NCBI GenBank assembly: GCA_029975915.1
Contig: JARKOC010000058.1
Span: 177,368 to 241,367, forward strand
Reading direction: 5' to 3'
Source of the DNA: Bryobacteraceae bacterium
Lineage (GTDB): Bacteria; Acidobacteriota; Terriglobia; Bryobacterales; Bryobacteraceae
DNA: 64,000 nt
Shown in pieces: positions 41,656 to 49,078 of this stretch. The position numbers and the translations under genes are program-made. Position 1 is the first letter of the stretch. Every line of letters begins with the position of its first letter. Under the pieces are notes generated by a model that worked only from the letters and a program-made list of their open reading frames with translations, ran no database searches and was not told the origin of the DNA.

Positions 41656-42528
41656 GTGAAAGAGTCGATACGTGTCGCGGCGATCAATGTCGAGAGTAAG
41701 CCGGGCGAGACCGGGCGCAATCTGGAGAGGATTGCGGGATGGGCGGACAAGGCGGCGGCCGAGGGCGTCGACATCGCCCTATTTCCCGAGTTGTCGCTGA
41801 CCGGGTTTATCCCAAACCACCCAGAGGGCGACCATGCTGTCTGGATGCGGGACGCAGTGGCGAAGGCGCGGCGCGTGGCGGAGCCGATCGACGGGCAGGC
41901 GGTGAAGAGGCTCGTTGAGGTCGCCGTGTCGAGGAAGATCCATCTCTCGGCCGGGCTGCTCGAAGACGCCGGCAACCTGCTGCACAACACGCATGTGCTG
42001 GCAGCGCCGGACGGCCGGGTGTGGCGCTGGCGCAAGCTGCATGTGCCAATCTTTGAGACGCCCTTCTATAACGGCGGAGACGGGTTGGAAACGGCGGAGA
42101 CTGGGCTGGGCCGGATTGGGGCCAATGTCTGCTTTGACGCTTTGATACCGGAGTCCACTCGATTGCTGGCGGTTCAAGGCGTTGAGCTCGTCCTGTTCCC
42201 GTTCGCGGCCGACCCGGCGCCTGGGACGGCTTCGGCCTGGGCCGATTGGGCGGTGACGGCGTTGCGGGCGCGCTGCCAGGAGAACGGCGTCTTTGGTGTG
42301 GCATGCAACTGTGCAGGGGAAGTCGAGTTCTGCGGGGTGAAACAGGCGTTTCCAGGCGGGGCGATGATTCTCGGGCCGTCTGGAGAGATCCTGGCGGAAA
42401 GCAGGAATGACGGGGTAGGAATGCTGATCGCCGAACTGAAACGGGTGACGCTGTTGGATGCGCAAGCCGCGCCGGAATACCTGTATCGATTCCGAAGACC
42501 GGAACTCTACGGGCCATTGGCGAGGTGA
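41656..42528 (+). CDS. Carbon-nitrogen hydrolase (nitrilase superfamily)
   Basis: A 290-residue amidase-type enzyme hydrolysing non-peptide C-N bonds. The catalytic triad is visible: E45 in LFPELSLTG, K127 in RWRKLHVP and C159 in NVCFDALIPE. GTG 41656 has GGAG at 41645-41648. Length and fold match omega-amidase, N-carbamoylputrescine amidase and related branches; the exact substrate cannot be assigned. Its promoter region overlaps the 5' end of the divergent toxin gene. No other nitrogen-metabolism genes are adjacent. Confidence 0.9.
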   Translation: MKESIRVAAINVESKPGETGRNLERIAGWADKAAAEGVDIALFPELSLTGFIPNHPEGDHAVWMRDAVAKARRVAEPIDGQAVKRLVEVAVSRKIHLSAGLLEDAGNLLHNTHVLAAPDGRVWRWRKLHVPIFETPFYNGGDGLETAETGLGRIGANVCFDALIPESTRLLAVQGVELVLFPFAADPAPGTASAWADWAVTALRARCQENGVFGVACNCAGEVEFCGVKQAFPGGAMILGPSGEILAESRNDGVGMLIAELKRVTLLDAQAAPEYLYRFRRPELYGPLAR

Positions 42529-42606
42529 ACTGGCAGCGGCACGGGCGTTGATGGACCCCACGAAAGCGGTTTTCTCTGCTTTGGCGCCGGCCGCCACCGC
42601 TTCCGA

Positions 42607-43491
42607 TTAAGGCGTTTGCTCTCGAAGGGCAGTGGCGACGAACTCGAAGAGAACCCGCGTGGCGGCATCGCCATCCAGGCCGAGGTCGCGATCCAGTTTT
42701 ACATGGCCGGTCCCTTCGGCTCCGAAGATGGTCGCCGGTATGCGCGCCTGATCAAGCGCCGCCCACAGCCGGTGGGCCTGCGCCGTCGTGTCGGTGTGAT
42801 CGGCGACGTGGAGCAGCAGAAACGGTGGGATGCCTTTGAAGGGCGCCACATGGTTCACCGCGGACAACTCGCGCTGCTTTTGGAGGTTACCGAACTTCTC
42901 CGGGTGGCCCATCTTCGGCGGAGGCTGCTTCAGGCTGAGGCGGCGCGCGGTCGCGGTGGCCACCTGCAGCGGGACATCATAGGTGTCGCCGTCCACGGGC
43001 ACGCACCCTTTAATCGCGCTCCTGGGCACTCCCTCGGCCTCGATGTAGCGGCTGTCGACGCACAACAATGCCGCCAACTGCGCTCCTGCCGAGTGCCCCA
43101 TGAGGAAGATCCGGTCCGGATCGCCGCCGTGCCTTGCGATGTTGGCGTGGACCCACCCAACTGATTTCGCGACATCGCGCACGATTGTCTCCATGGTGAC
43201 CTGAGGGACAAAACGGTAATTCATAGCAACGAAGACGAATCCTTTCGCGGTAAACGCAGCGGGTTTGTGATCCACTGCATTCTTGCTGCCGGCCATCCAT
43301 CCGCCTCCATGAACCCACACCACGACGGGCAAGCCCGATCCCGACGCCGGGGCATAGACATCAAGCAACTGCCGTTCATTGCGCGGCTCGGCGTAAGCGA
43401 TGTCGCGCTGGACGCGAGGGGGTGCTTGTGCCTGAGCCGCAATGGGCAGGAGGACGGCAATGAAGGCCAGAATCAGAATGCGCCGGGTCAT
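42607..43491 (-). CDS. Exported alpha/beta-hydrolase (esterase/lipase)
   Basis: A 294-residue secreted hydrolase. Signal peptide about 1-22, oxyanion-hole motif HGGGW at 61-65, and nucleophile S134 in MGHSAGAQ. A C-terminal GTGHVKL histidine completes the triad. Close in type to BD-FAE/carboxylesterases that deacylate plant polysaccharides. ATG 43491 is preferred to the longer frame from 43536 because it begins the signal peptide directly. It converges with the carbon-nitrogen hydrolase gene. Confidence 0.88.
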   Translation of the reverse strand: MTRRILILAFIAVLLPIAAQAQAPPRVQRDIAYAEPRNERQLLDVYAPASGSGLPVVVWVHGGGWMAGSKNAVDHKPAAFTAKGFVFVAMNYRFVPQVTMETIVRDVAKSVGWVHANIARHGGDPDRIFLMGHSAGAQLAALLCVDSRYIEAEGVPRSAIKGCVPVDGDTYDVPLQVATATARRLSLKQPPPKMGHPEKFGNLQKQRELSAVNHVAPFKGIPPFLLLHVADHTDTTAQAHRLWAALDQARIPATIFGAEGTGHVKLDRDLGLDGDAATRVLFEFVATALREQTP

Positions 43492-43644
43492 GGTTGTGTC
43501 CTTTTCGGTTTCGCCCATAATACAGGAAGATTCCATGCGCCTGAAATGGAAACGGCCGGCCCCAGTAGGACTGCTGGAACCGGCTGTTCGATTGAACCTG
43601 GAAACTCGAAGCCGCGCTCGTCCTGGTTTGCTTGCGGCGTCCCG

Positions 43645-43998
43645 CTACTTCTTCGCGGCAACCATGATCTCTTCGGACCTGCGGCACAAGCGGCTCGCGA
43701 AATCTCTTTCTGTGCGGGACGGGTACAAGCGGACAGCACAGTGCGCGATGCCCCAAACCTCGGAAACAAAGTTCCTGCCGGCGTAGCGGCTGCGGTTGAG
43801 GACAAGCATGGGGTACTTTGCCTCGGATCTGTTGTAGTCCGGCTGCGCCAAGACAAAACTGGATTTGCCTCCGTCAATCGCCTTCAAAGTCAGCGCGGTT
43901 GACGCCTGCGTGGTATGGGCATCGGTGTACTCCCCCGCCGGGCAGACAACTGGACACTTGCGCCGGGCTCGAGTTTTACGGCCCCGGCTGCCGTCCAA
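43645..43998 (-). CDS. Hypothetical protein or gene remnant
   Basis: A 117-residue open frame with ordinary amino-acid composition in its C-terminal two thirds (KAIDGGKSSFVLAQPDY, NFVSEVWGIAHCAVR). Its N-terminus is Arg-rich and Cys-rich and looks less natural. No motif or ribosome binding site was recognised. It could be a small gene or the tail of a decayed one. Confidence 0.35.
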   Translation of the reverse strand: MDGSRGRKTRARRKCPVVCPAGEYTDAHTTQASTALTLKAIDGGKSSFVLAQPDYNRSEAKYPMLVLNRSRYAGRNFVSEVWGIAHCAVRLYPSRTERDFASRLCRRSEEIMVAAKK

Positions 43999-44338
43999 AA
44001 GCCAGCCTAAGTCTGCATCTGGAATTGTTGGGGAGATAGGGTATTTCGCATTTGTTGAAGCAGATTCGTTCCTCTACCCGTCCTCTCGATCCACACCCGT
44101 GCGAAATCGGACATCGAACCATTCACGCAAATGAGTGTAAGGCGCCTTGCGGTCCCATCCGGCAAGCCGCTCTTCACTCTCCCGCACATGTCCGCCAGCG
44201 CCACCCCGTCACCTTGCTGGCAGCCAGGTTGACCCGCCAGCGGCTGAATGCCATCATGGTGGAAACCGTTCGGGCGCTGAACGCGCCGGACCCATCTGAC
44301 CGCTGGGCTAAACAACAAAGAGGGAATTGAGGTAACAC
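43999..44338. other. Intergenic region without convincing gene
   Basis: This 340-base stretch before the MetE-like gene contains a 92-codon plus-strand frame from TTG 44052 to 44330 with no recognised motif and no strong ribosome binding site. The region probably contains the promoter of the MetE-like operon. Confidence 0.55.
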
Positions 44339-45331
44339 ATGATTCGCACCACCACTGTCGGCTCCTACCCTGTTCCGGACTGGCTTTCCGCCCTTCCGAG
44401 CGAGCAGGCGCTGTCTGACGCCACGCGAATGGTGTTCGCCCTTCAGCGCCAACTCGGCATCGATCTTCCCGTTGATGGAGAGTTCTACCGCTTTGACATC
44501 AATCATCCAGACACCAATGGAATGATCGACTATTTTGTCCGGCCCATGTCGGGCATGCGCACGGTCCTCGGCCGCAGCGACCATGAAGCCTTCGCCGCTC
44601 TCTCCCGTATGAAGTTCCGAAGCAAGCCGGCGGCCGCCGTCGAAGGTCCCGTGGGCGAGGGTGGCCTCAACCTTCTCGCCGATTGCCAGCGCGCGGCCGC
44701 TGTCTCAGGCGGCGCTTTCAAATTCACCGTCACAAGTCCCTACATGCTGTCCAGGACCCTTCTCGACAAGCACTACGGTGACTTCTCCGCGCTCACCATG
44801 GCCATCGCCGAAGTGCTCTCAGCACAGGTCAAGGGCTTGCCCTGCGACTGTCTTCAGGTGGACGAGGCCAATATCCCGGGCAATCCGGCCGATGGCCCGC
44901 TGGCGGCTGAGTCCATCAACCGCGTACTGGACGCCTTCGATGGCGAGAAAGCAGTTCACCTTTGCTTCGGCAACTATGGTGGCCAGACCATCCAGAAAGG
45001 CGAATGGAAAGCCCTTACTGGCTTCCTCAACAGTCTTCGCGTCAACCACGTTGTCCTTGAGCTGGCCCACAGGCCAGCCGGCGATCTGGATGCGCTCAAT
45101 GATGTCGATCCGCGCATCAGCCTTGGGTTGGGCGTCATCGATGTCAAGGTCAACCATGTCGAAACGCCCGAAGAGGTCGCCTTGCGGATTGAACGGATCG
45201 AGAAGACGCTGGGTGCTGGAAGGCTTGGTTGGGTTCACCCCGATTGTGGTTTCTGGATGTTGAAGCGATCGGTGGCCGACCGCAAGATGGCCGCGCTGGT
45301 GAAAGGCCGGGATCTTTACGAGGGCCGCTAA
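44339..45331 (+). CDS. MetE C-terminal-like (cobalamin-independent methionine synthase-like) protein
   Basis: A 330-residue protein equivalent to the catalytic half of MetE, a zinc enzyme transferring a methyl group to a thiol. The zinc site is conserved: H207 and C209 in VHLCFGNYGG, E241 in LELAHRPAG and C303 in HPDCGFW, the canonical MetE order. The barrel begins TTTVGSYPVPDWL. The absent N-terminal domain means the methyl donor may not be methyltetrahydrofolate-triglutamate. It overlaps the next gene, an oligogalacturonate-lyase-like protein, by TAATG, which is an unexpected partner. Possible role in methyl transfer to another thiol; not assignable. Confidence 0.82.
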   Translation: MIRTTTVGSYPVPDWLSALPSEQALSDATRMVFALQRQLGIDLPVDGEFYRFDINHPDTNGMIDYFVRPMSGMRTVLGRSDHEAFAALSRMKFRSKPAAAVEGPVGEGGLNLLADCQRAAAVSGGAFKFTVTSPYMLSRTLLDKHYGDFSALTMAIAEVLSAQVKGLPCDCLQVDEANIPGNPADGPLAAESINRVLDAFDGEKAVHLCFGNYGGQTIQKGEWKALTGFLNSLRVNHVVLELAHRPAGDLDALNDVDPRISLGLGVIDVKVNHVETPEEVALRIERIEKTLGAGRLGWVHPDCGFWMLKRSVADRKMAALVKGRDLYEGR

Positions 45332-46371
45332 TGCAGCAGCTCACCCATCACCCATCCATTAACCATCCGAGCTACTTCCTCCAAAGCTCGTTCCTGCCGG
45401 GCGATGAGAAGCTGTTTTTCACCTCATACCGAACCGGCTCGCCCCAACTGTTCGAACTCACCATCGCCGATCTATCCACCCGCCAGCTCACCACCGGCGA
45501 TCCGATTCATCCCTTTTCGGCCGCCTATCTCGCGGCGCGCGAAGAAATCGTCTTTACCCGTGGCGGCTCGCTTTGGGCAGTCGCGCTTGCGACGCTCGAT
45601 CAGCGGCTGGTGGTCGAATTGCCAGTGGCCCAGCTCGGTGAACCCTCACTTTGCCCATCCGGCGAATGGGTCACGGCCGCGTACAAGGCGCCCTCAGGAA
45701 ACGGACTCGTCGTCGCTCGCATGGACGGTTCCGCCGCGCATACCATCCCCTTCCCCCGGACCATCATCCATCCGCAGTTCCATCCCCTCGAATCCGAGTG
45801 GATCGAGTTCGCCGCCGATCCGGCTCCCAGGATGCATCGAGTCCGTCGCGATGGCACGGGGCTTGAATGCCTTTACGAGCACGGCAATGACGAATTCGTC
45901 GTTCACGAAACATTCCTCGGACAAACCGGCGATGTCGTCTTCACCGTCTGGCCAGACCGGCTTTGCGTGATGGATTGGACAACGCGGGCGATCCGCACGG
46001 CCGCCAACCACAACTGCTGGCACATCGCGCCAAACCGGGCCGGGACCCAAGTGCTGTTTGACACCAATCACCCTGATCGCGGCATCCAAATCATCGACAT
46101 CGCCACCGGAGCCATCCGTGACGTCTGCCGCCCTGAATCCTCCAACGGCGGTTCCCAGTGGAAGAAATCACGCTATGCTCTGGCCGAAGATTTTGAAGCC
46201 GCCCGCAGCGGGGCGGGGAAGAATCTCAGTTGGATGGAAGCGGGCGCCGACACGGTATACGGACCGCAATATACGCATCCGCATCCGAGCTGGTCGCGCG
46301 ACGAGCGCCGGATTGCCTTCACGAGCGACAAGAGCGGCTATCCTCAGGTCTACATCGCCACCGTTCCGTGA
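45331..46371 (+). CDS. Oligogalacturonate-lyase/TolB-like beta-propeller protein
   Basis: A 346-residue beta-propeller protein resembling the pectate-lyase-22 (oligogalacturonate lyase) group. Repeating blades are seen, such as DEKLFFTSYRTGSPQLFEL, QIIDIATGAI and ERRIAFTSDKSGYPQVYIA. ATG 45331 overlaps the MetE-like stop (TAATG). No signal peptide is obvious, consistent with a cytosolic oligogalacturonate lyase acting on imported pectin fragments. Key His/Gln active-site residues were not verified, so a plain TolB-like propeller is an alternative. Confidence 0.75.
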   Translation: MQQLTHHPSINHPSYFLQSSFLPGDEKLFFTSYRTGSPQLFELTIADLSTRQLTTGDPIHPFSAAYLAAREEIVFTRGGSLWAVALATLDQRLVVELPVAQLGEPSLCPSGEWVTAAYKAPSGNGLVVARMDGSAAHTIPFPRTIIHPQFHPLESEWIEFAADPAPRMHRVRRDGTGLECLYEHGNDEFVVHETFLGQTGDVVFTVWPDRLCVMDWTTRAIRTAANHNCWHIAPNRAGTQVLFDTNHPDRGIQIIDIATGAIRDVCRPESSNGGSQWKKSRYALAEDFEAARSGAGKNLSWMEAGADTVYGPQYTHPHPSWSRDERRIAFTSDKSGYPQVYIATVP

Positions 46372-46413
46372 GCGGTTGTGCTCTCCGGCCCGTCCTGGCG
46401 GCGGACGATGTGG

Positions 46414-47823
46414 CTACATCTCCTCGACCACTTCGAAGCCCATCATCCGGCCCATCCGCGTGATGTCCCGGACGTGATCGCCATAAAAGATGACGCGGTG
46501 AAGCCCTGCCTGGTAGTTCTGAAGCCACTTTTCGGCATCCTTCACTCGCGTACGGATCTGGCTGCGGCAACCCCTGTCGTCATCGCCAACGCCTGTCACT
46601 TCGGCCGTCGAGACCAGGAACCTCCTCGGGTCGGCGAACCGTCCGACGGTGATCGTCTTGCCCGCCGGCATCAGCACTTGCAGCACCGCACCCTCGTTCG
46701 TTTCCAGATGCCGCCTCAGAATGTAAGGCGAAGCAGGGCCGTACGGCCCTTCCATCTTTGTCGCCGAAACGCAGTGCGCGTGCGTCACCTCATTGCGGCT
46801 CTCGTCGAACACCGGGTCCGAAACGAACCCCGGCACTCCGGCGTATGAGGTCACCAGCATCTGCGTCATGGTCGAATTCAGATCGGCCTCGCAGACGCCA
46901 TAAAGCCCCACGTCGTTGAACTTGGACCATGCGATGCACGGGTAACCGGGCAGCGTCTTCGCGGCAAGCGTCCCAAAGCAATCGATGGTTAGGGCGTTGG
47001 CCTGCTCACGTTTCAGCATCTCCTTGAGCGCCAGGTAGAACTTTACGCCGTCGTGAATCTCCTTCTCGGAGGGCTCTACCACTTTCAGCGCTCCGCGCGT
47101 AAACGCCTCAGCTTCTTTCTTCGCTGCCCGCTCATCCACGGCGTCGAATGCATCTTTGAAAGCCTCGCCCGAAACGTACTTGAAGGCCGTGCCGAAGTGA
47201 GCCGCGTAGGCGTCCGCGACGCTTTGCCTCGCTTTCGGTGTCGCCACCCCTACCAGCACCTTGCTCGCTTTCAAATGCCGAATCGTCTTGAACGCCTTCA
47301 TGTACGGGTCGAGGTCGCCGTAGCTGCTGGTGGCGATGACGTCGATCTTCTTGCCCGACTTGCGCAGCGCGGCGATGGACGACCAGGCGTGTGTGGCATA
47401 CGGCCGCGAGAAGAAAACGGCGGGCGCCGTCAGCGAGTCCGTCATTTCCCTCAGCGGAGGCGTCGGCTGGGTCAAGGGGATGAGCAGCACGCCGTCAATC
47501 GCCCCCTGTTTCGCCAGCCAGGGTTTCACCTCCTCGGCCGTCCGCAAAATCTCGCCGCCTGTGAGAGTGACGTTCTGCCGGTGCTTCCCGGCTACGCGTT
47601 CGATGTTCTTTTCGATCTCGGCCACCTCGGCCGCCACGTCCAGAGTCGTCTTGGGCCAGTGAGGCTCGTTCGAGGCCAGATATACGCGCGACACCTTGGC
47701 CGGCGCATTCCACGGGGCATTGCGCAGCGGATCATCCTGAACGGCGGCGCCAAACGCAATCGGCGCCCCGCAAAGAGTCCAGCCAAACCGCCGGCGCGTC
47801 CAGACCAGTTCGTCTCGAATCAT
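46414..47823 (-). CDS. Exported L-fucose/L-arabinose isomerase-like protein
   Basis: A 469-residue protein with an arginine-rich leader, TRRRFGWTLCGAPIAFGAA (about 8-26), that resembles a Tat signal. The body resembles the fucose/arabinose isomerase fold: GVLLIPLTQPTPPL, KVLVGVATPKARQSV, a central AEAFTRGALKVVEP and C-terminal MEGPYGPASPYILRR with metal-type His/Glu/Asp residues. Such isomerases are usually cytosolic, so export is notable. ATG 47823 is set by GGAGG 10 bases upstream; upstream ATGs at 47847 and 47850 are the alternatives. It could be a structural paralogue that no longer isomerises sugar. Confidence 0.65.
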   Translation of the reverse strand: MIRDELVWTRRRFGWTLCGAPIAFGAAVQDDPLRNAPWNAPAKVSRVYLASNEPHWPKTTLDVAAEVAEIEKNIERVAGKHRQNVTLTGGEILRTAEEVKPWLAKQGAIDGVLLIPLTQPTPPLREMTDSLTAPAVFFSRPYATHAWSSIAALRKSGKKIDVIATSSYGDLDPYMKAFKTIRHLKASKVLVGVATPKARQSVADAYAAHFGTAFKYVSGEAFKDAFDAVDERAAKKEAEAFTRGALKVVEPSEKEIHDGVKFYLALKEMLKREQANALTIDCFGTLAAKTLPGYPCIAWSKFNDVGLYGVCEADLNSTMTQMLVTSYAGVPGFVSDPVFDESRNEVTHAHCVSATKMEGPYGPASPYILRRHLETNEGAVLQVLMPAGKTITVGRFADPRRFLVSTAEVTGVGDDDRGCRSQIRTRVKDAEKWLQNYQAGLHRVIFYGDHVRDITRMGRMMGFEVVEEM

Positions 47824-48013
47824 CGCTTCCAAACCTCCGCGAGACATCATTCCAGACCTGTTTGTCCGAGTCAAACGGTGCCGACCTGTCTTGGGGTCTA
47901 AGCGGAGATTCGCCGTCTGGCCGTGGCCACGCTTCAACGGCCGGCCACGAGAGCGCTCACGTGCCTCCCGCGGGACTATCTCGGTAGAATGCAATCGGGA
48001 GGAATCTAGAGTG

Positions 48014-48472
48014 ATGATGGTCAATACCTGCCCGGCAATGAATCGCCGTGGCTTGATCGGCCTGTTTGCCGGTGTGGCGCTCCCCCTTTTGGCCGTTTCG
48101 GCCCACGATCCCGGTAAAGGTCAGGGCAAGTCGCCGGCAAGAGGACGAGCCGCGAATTCCAGAAAATCGCCCATGCCTGTCTTCACCACGGCCGACAGGG
48201 ATACCATCTTCCTTTACGTCCGGGAGAATGAGGGCTTCATTCCGCCTGCCGCCCGCCAACTGCCGCCCGGCCTTGCCAAGAATCTGCGGCGAGGCAAGCC
48301 GCTGCCTCCGGGTTGGGTGAAGAAGATTGTCCCGTTTCCTGTCGAGCTTGAGCGCAGGCTTCCTCCGCTGCCTGCTGGTTACCGCCGGGTGGTCGCTGAC
48401 CGTTGGGCGTTCGTGATCGCTGAGGCGGCCAACACTGTCCTGGATGTGATCGACCTGATCAAGCACCCTTGA
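48014..48472 (+). CDS. Small secreted RcnB/CigR-like protein
   Basis: A 152-residue exported protein. A signal peptide (about 8-30, GLIGLFAGVALPLLAVSAH) precedes a basic linker and the repeated motif LPPGLAKNLRRGKPLPPGWVKKI. The C-terminus, YRRVVADRWAFVIAEAANTVLDVIDLI, resembles the RcnB/CigR family of periplasmic proteins. GGGAGG (47997-48002) serves either GTG 48011 or ATG 48014. Function unknown; related proteins touch metal homeostasis or virulence. Confidence 0.72.
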   Translation: MMVNTCPAMNRRGLIGLFAGVALPLLAVSAHDPGKGQGKSPARGRAANSRKSPMPVFTTADRDTIFLYVRENEGFIPPAARQLPPGLAKNLRRGKPLPPGWVKKIVPFPVELERRLPPLPAGYRRVVADRWAFVIAEAANTVLDVIDLIKHP

Positions 48473-48626
48473 TCGAACCGCCAGTTGGACGGACCGGTTC
48501 AAAGGCCTGCAATCGCTAGCCAGACCGCGGCTTGCGCCGTGGCTCACCCCCCTGTTGCGCTGTTGCCTGATTCATGCGTGATTTTTTCTCCCGTCGTGGG
48601 GAACAAATCTGAGCCGTCCGGAGTCT

Positions 48627-48664
48627 CTAGCATTGCACGCCAAAATATGCTAGTTTTCTAGCAT
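48627..48664. promoter_or_regulatory. Palindromic BlaI-type operator with extra half-site
   Basis: ATGCTAG-TTTT-CTAGCAT at 48647-48664 is a perfect 7-bp inverted repeat, 28 bases before the blaI ATG at 48693. A third half-site, CTAGCAT, occurs at 48627-48633, 31 bases from the last one. The 5' flank contains TTGCAC (48633-48638) as a possible -35 element. This is where an autoregulating BlaI repressor would be expected to bind. Confidence 0.7.
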
Positions 48665-48692
48665 GATGGCAAAAAAACAGCAGGAGGTGCGA

Positions 48693-49076
48693 ATGACCGT
48701 TCACAGCAGTTTGAGCCGCAGGGAGCGCCAGATCCTTGACATTCTCTTCCGTCGTGGCCGCGCCACGGCGGCGGAGGTCCACATGGATCTGGCTGACCGG
48801 CCGTCGTATTCGGCCGTCCGAGCGCACCTGAGGACCCTGGAAGAAAAGGGCCATGTCCGGCATGAAGCCGAGGAATTGCGGTATGTCTACTCTCCCACAA
48901 TCCAGCCGGGGAAGGCCCGCAAATCGGCGTTGCGCCACCTCGTGGACACCTTCTTTAACGGTTCTCCCGCGCGGGCTGCCGCCGCCCTGCTCGATTCCAG
49001 TTCGTCGCAATTGAGCGATGAGGAGTTGAACCAGCTTTCAGCCCTGATCGAAAAGGCCAGAAAGGACGGACGATAG
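48693..49076 (+). CDS. blaI: BlaI/MecI/CopY-family repressor
   Basis: A 127-residue winged-helix repressor (LSRRERQILDILF, TAAEVHMDLADRPSYSAVRAHLRTLEEKGHV, about 7-65) with a C-terminal dimerisation and cleavage region. ATG 48693 follows AGGAGG by 5 bases; an upstream ATG at 48663 lies inside the operator palindrome and is discarded. It is 2 bases from the BlaR1 sensor gene, forming the classical repressor-sensor pair. No beta-lactamase gene is nearby, so the inducing signal may differ from beta-lactams. Confidence 0.93.
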   Translation: MTVHSSLSRRERQILDILFRRGRATAAEVHMDLADRPSYSAVRAHLRTLEEKGHVRHEAEELRYVYSPTIQPGKARKSALRHLVDTFFNGSPARAAAALLDSSSSQLSDEELNQLSALIEKARKDGR

Positions 49077-49078
49077 CC

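Noticed and set aside
44052..44330. 92-codon frame upstream of the MetE-like gene
   Set aside because: TTG start without ribosome binding site, no motif; kept only as a remark in the intergenic entry.
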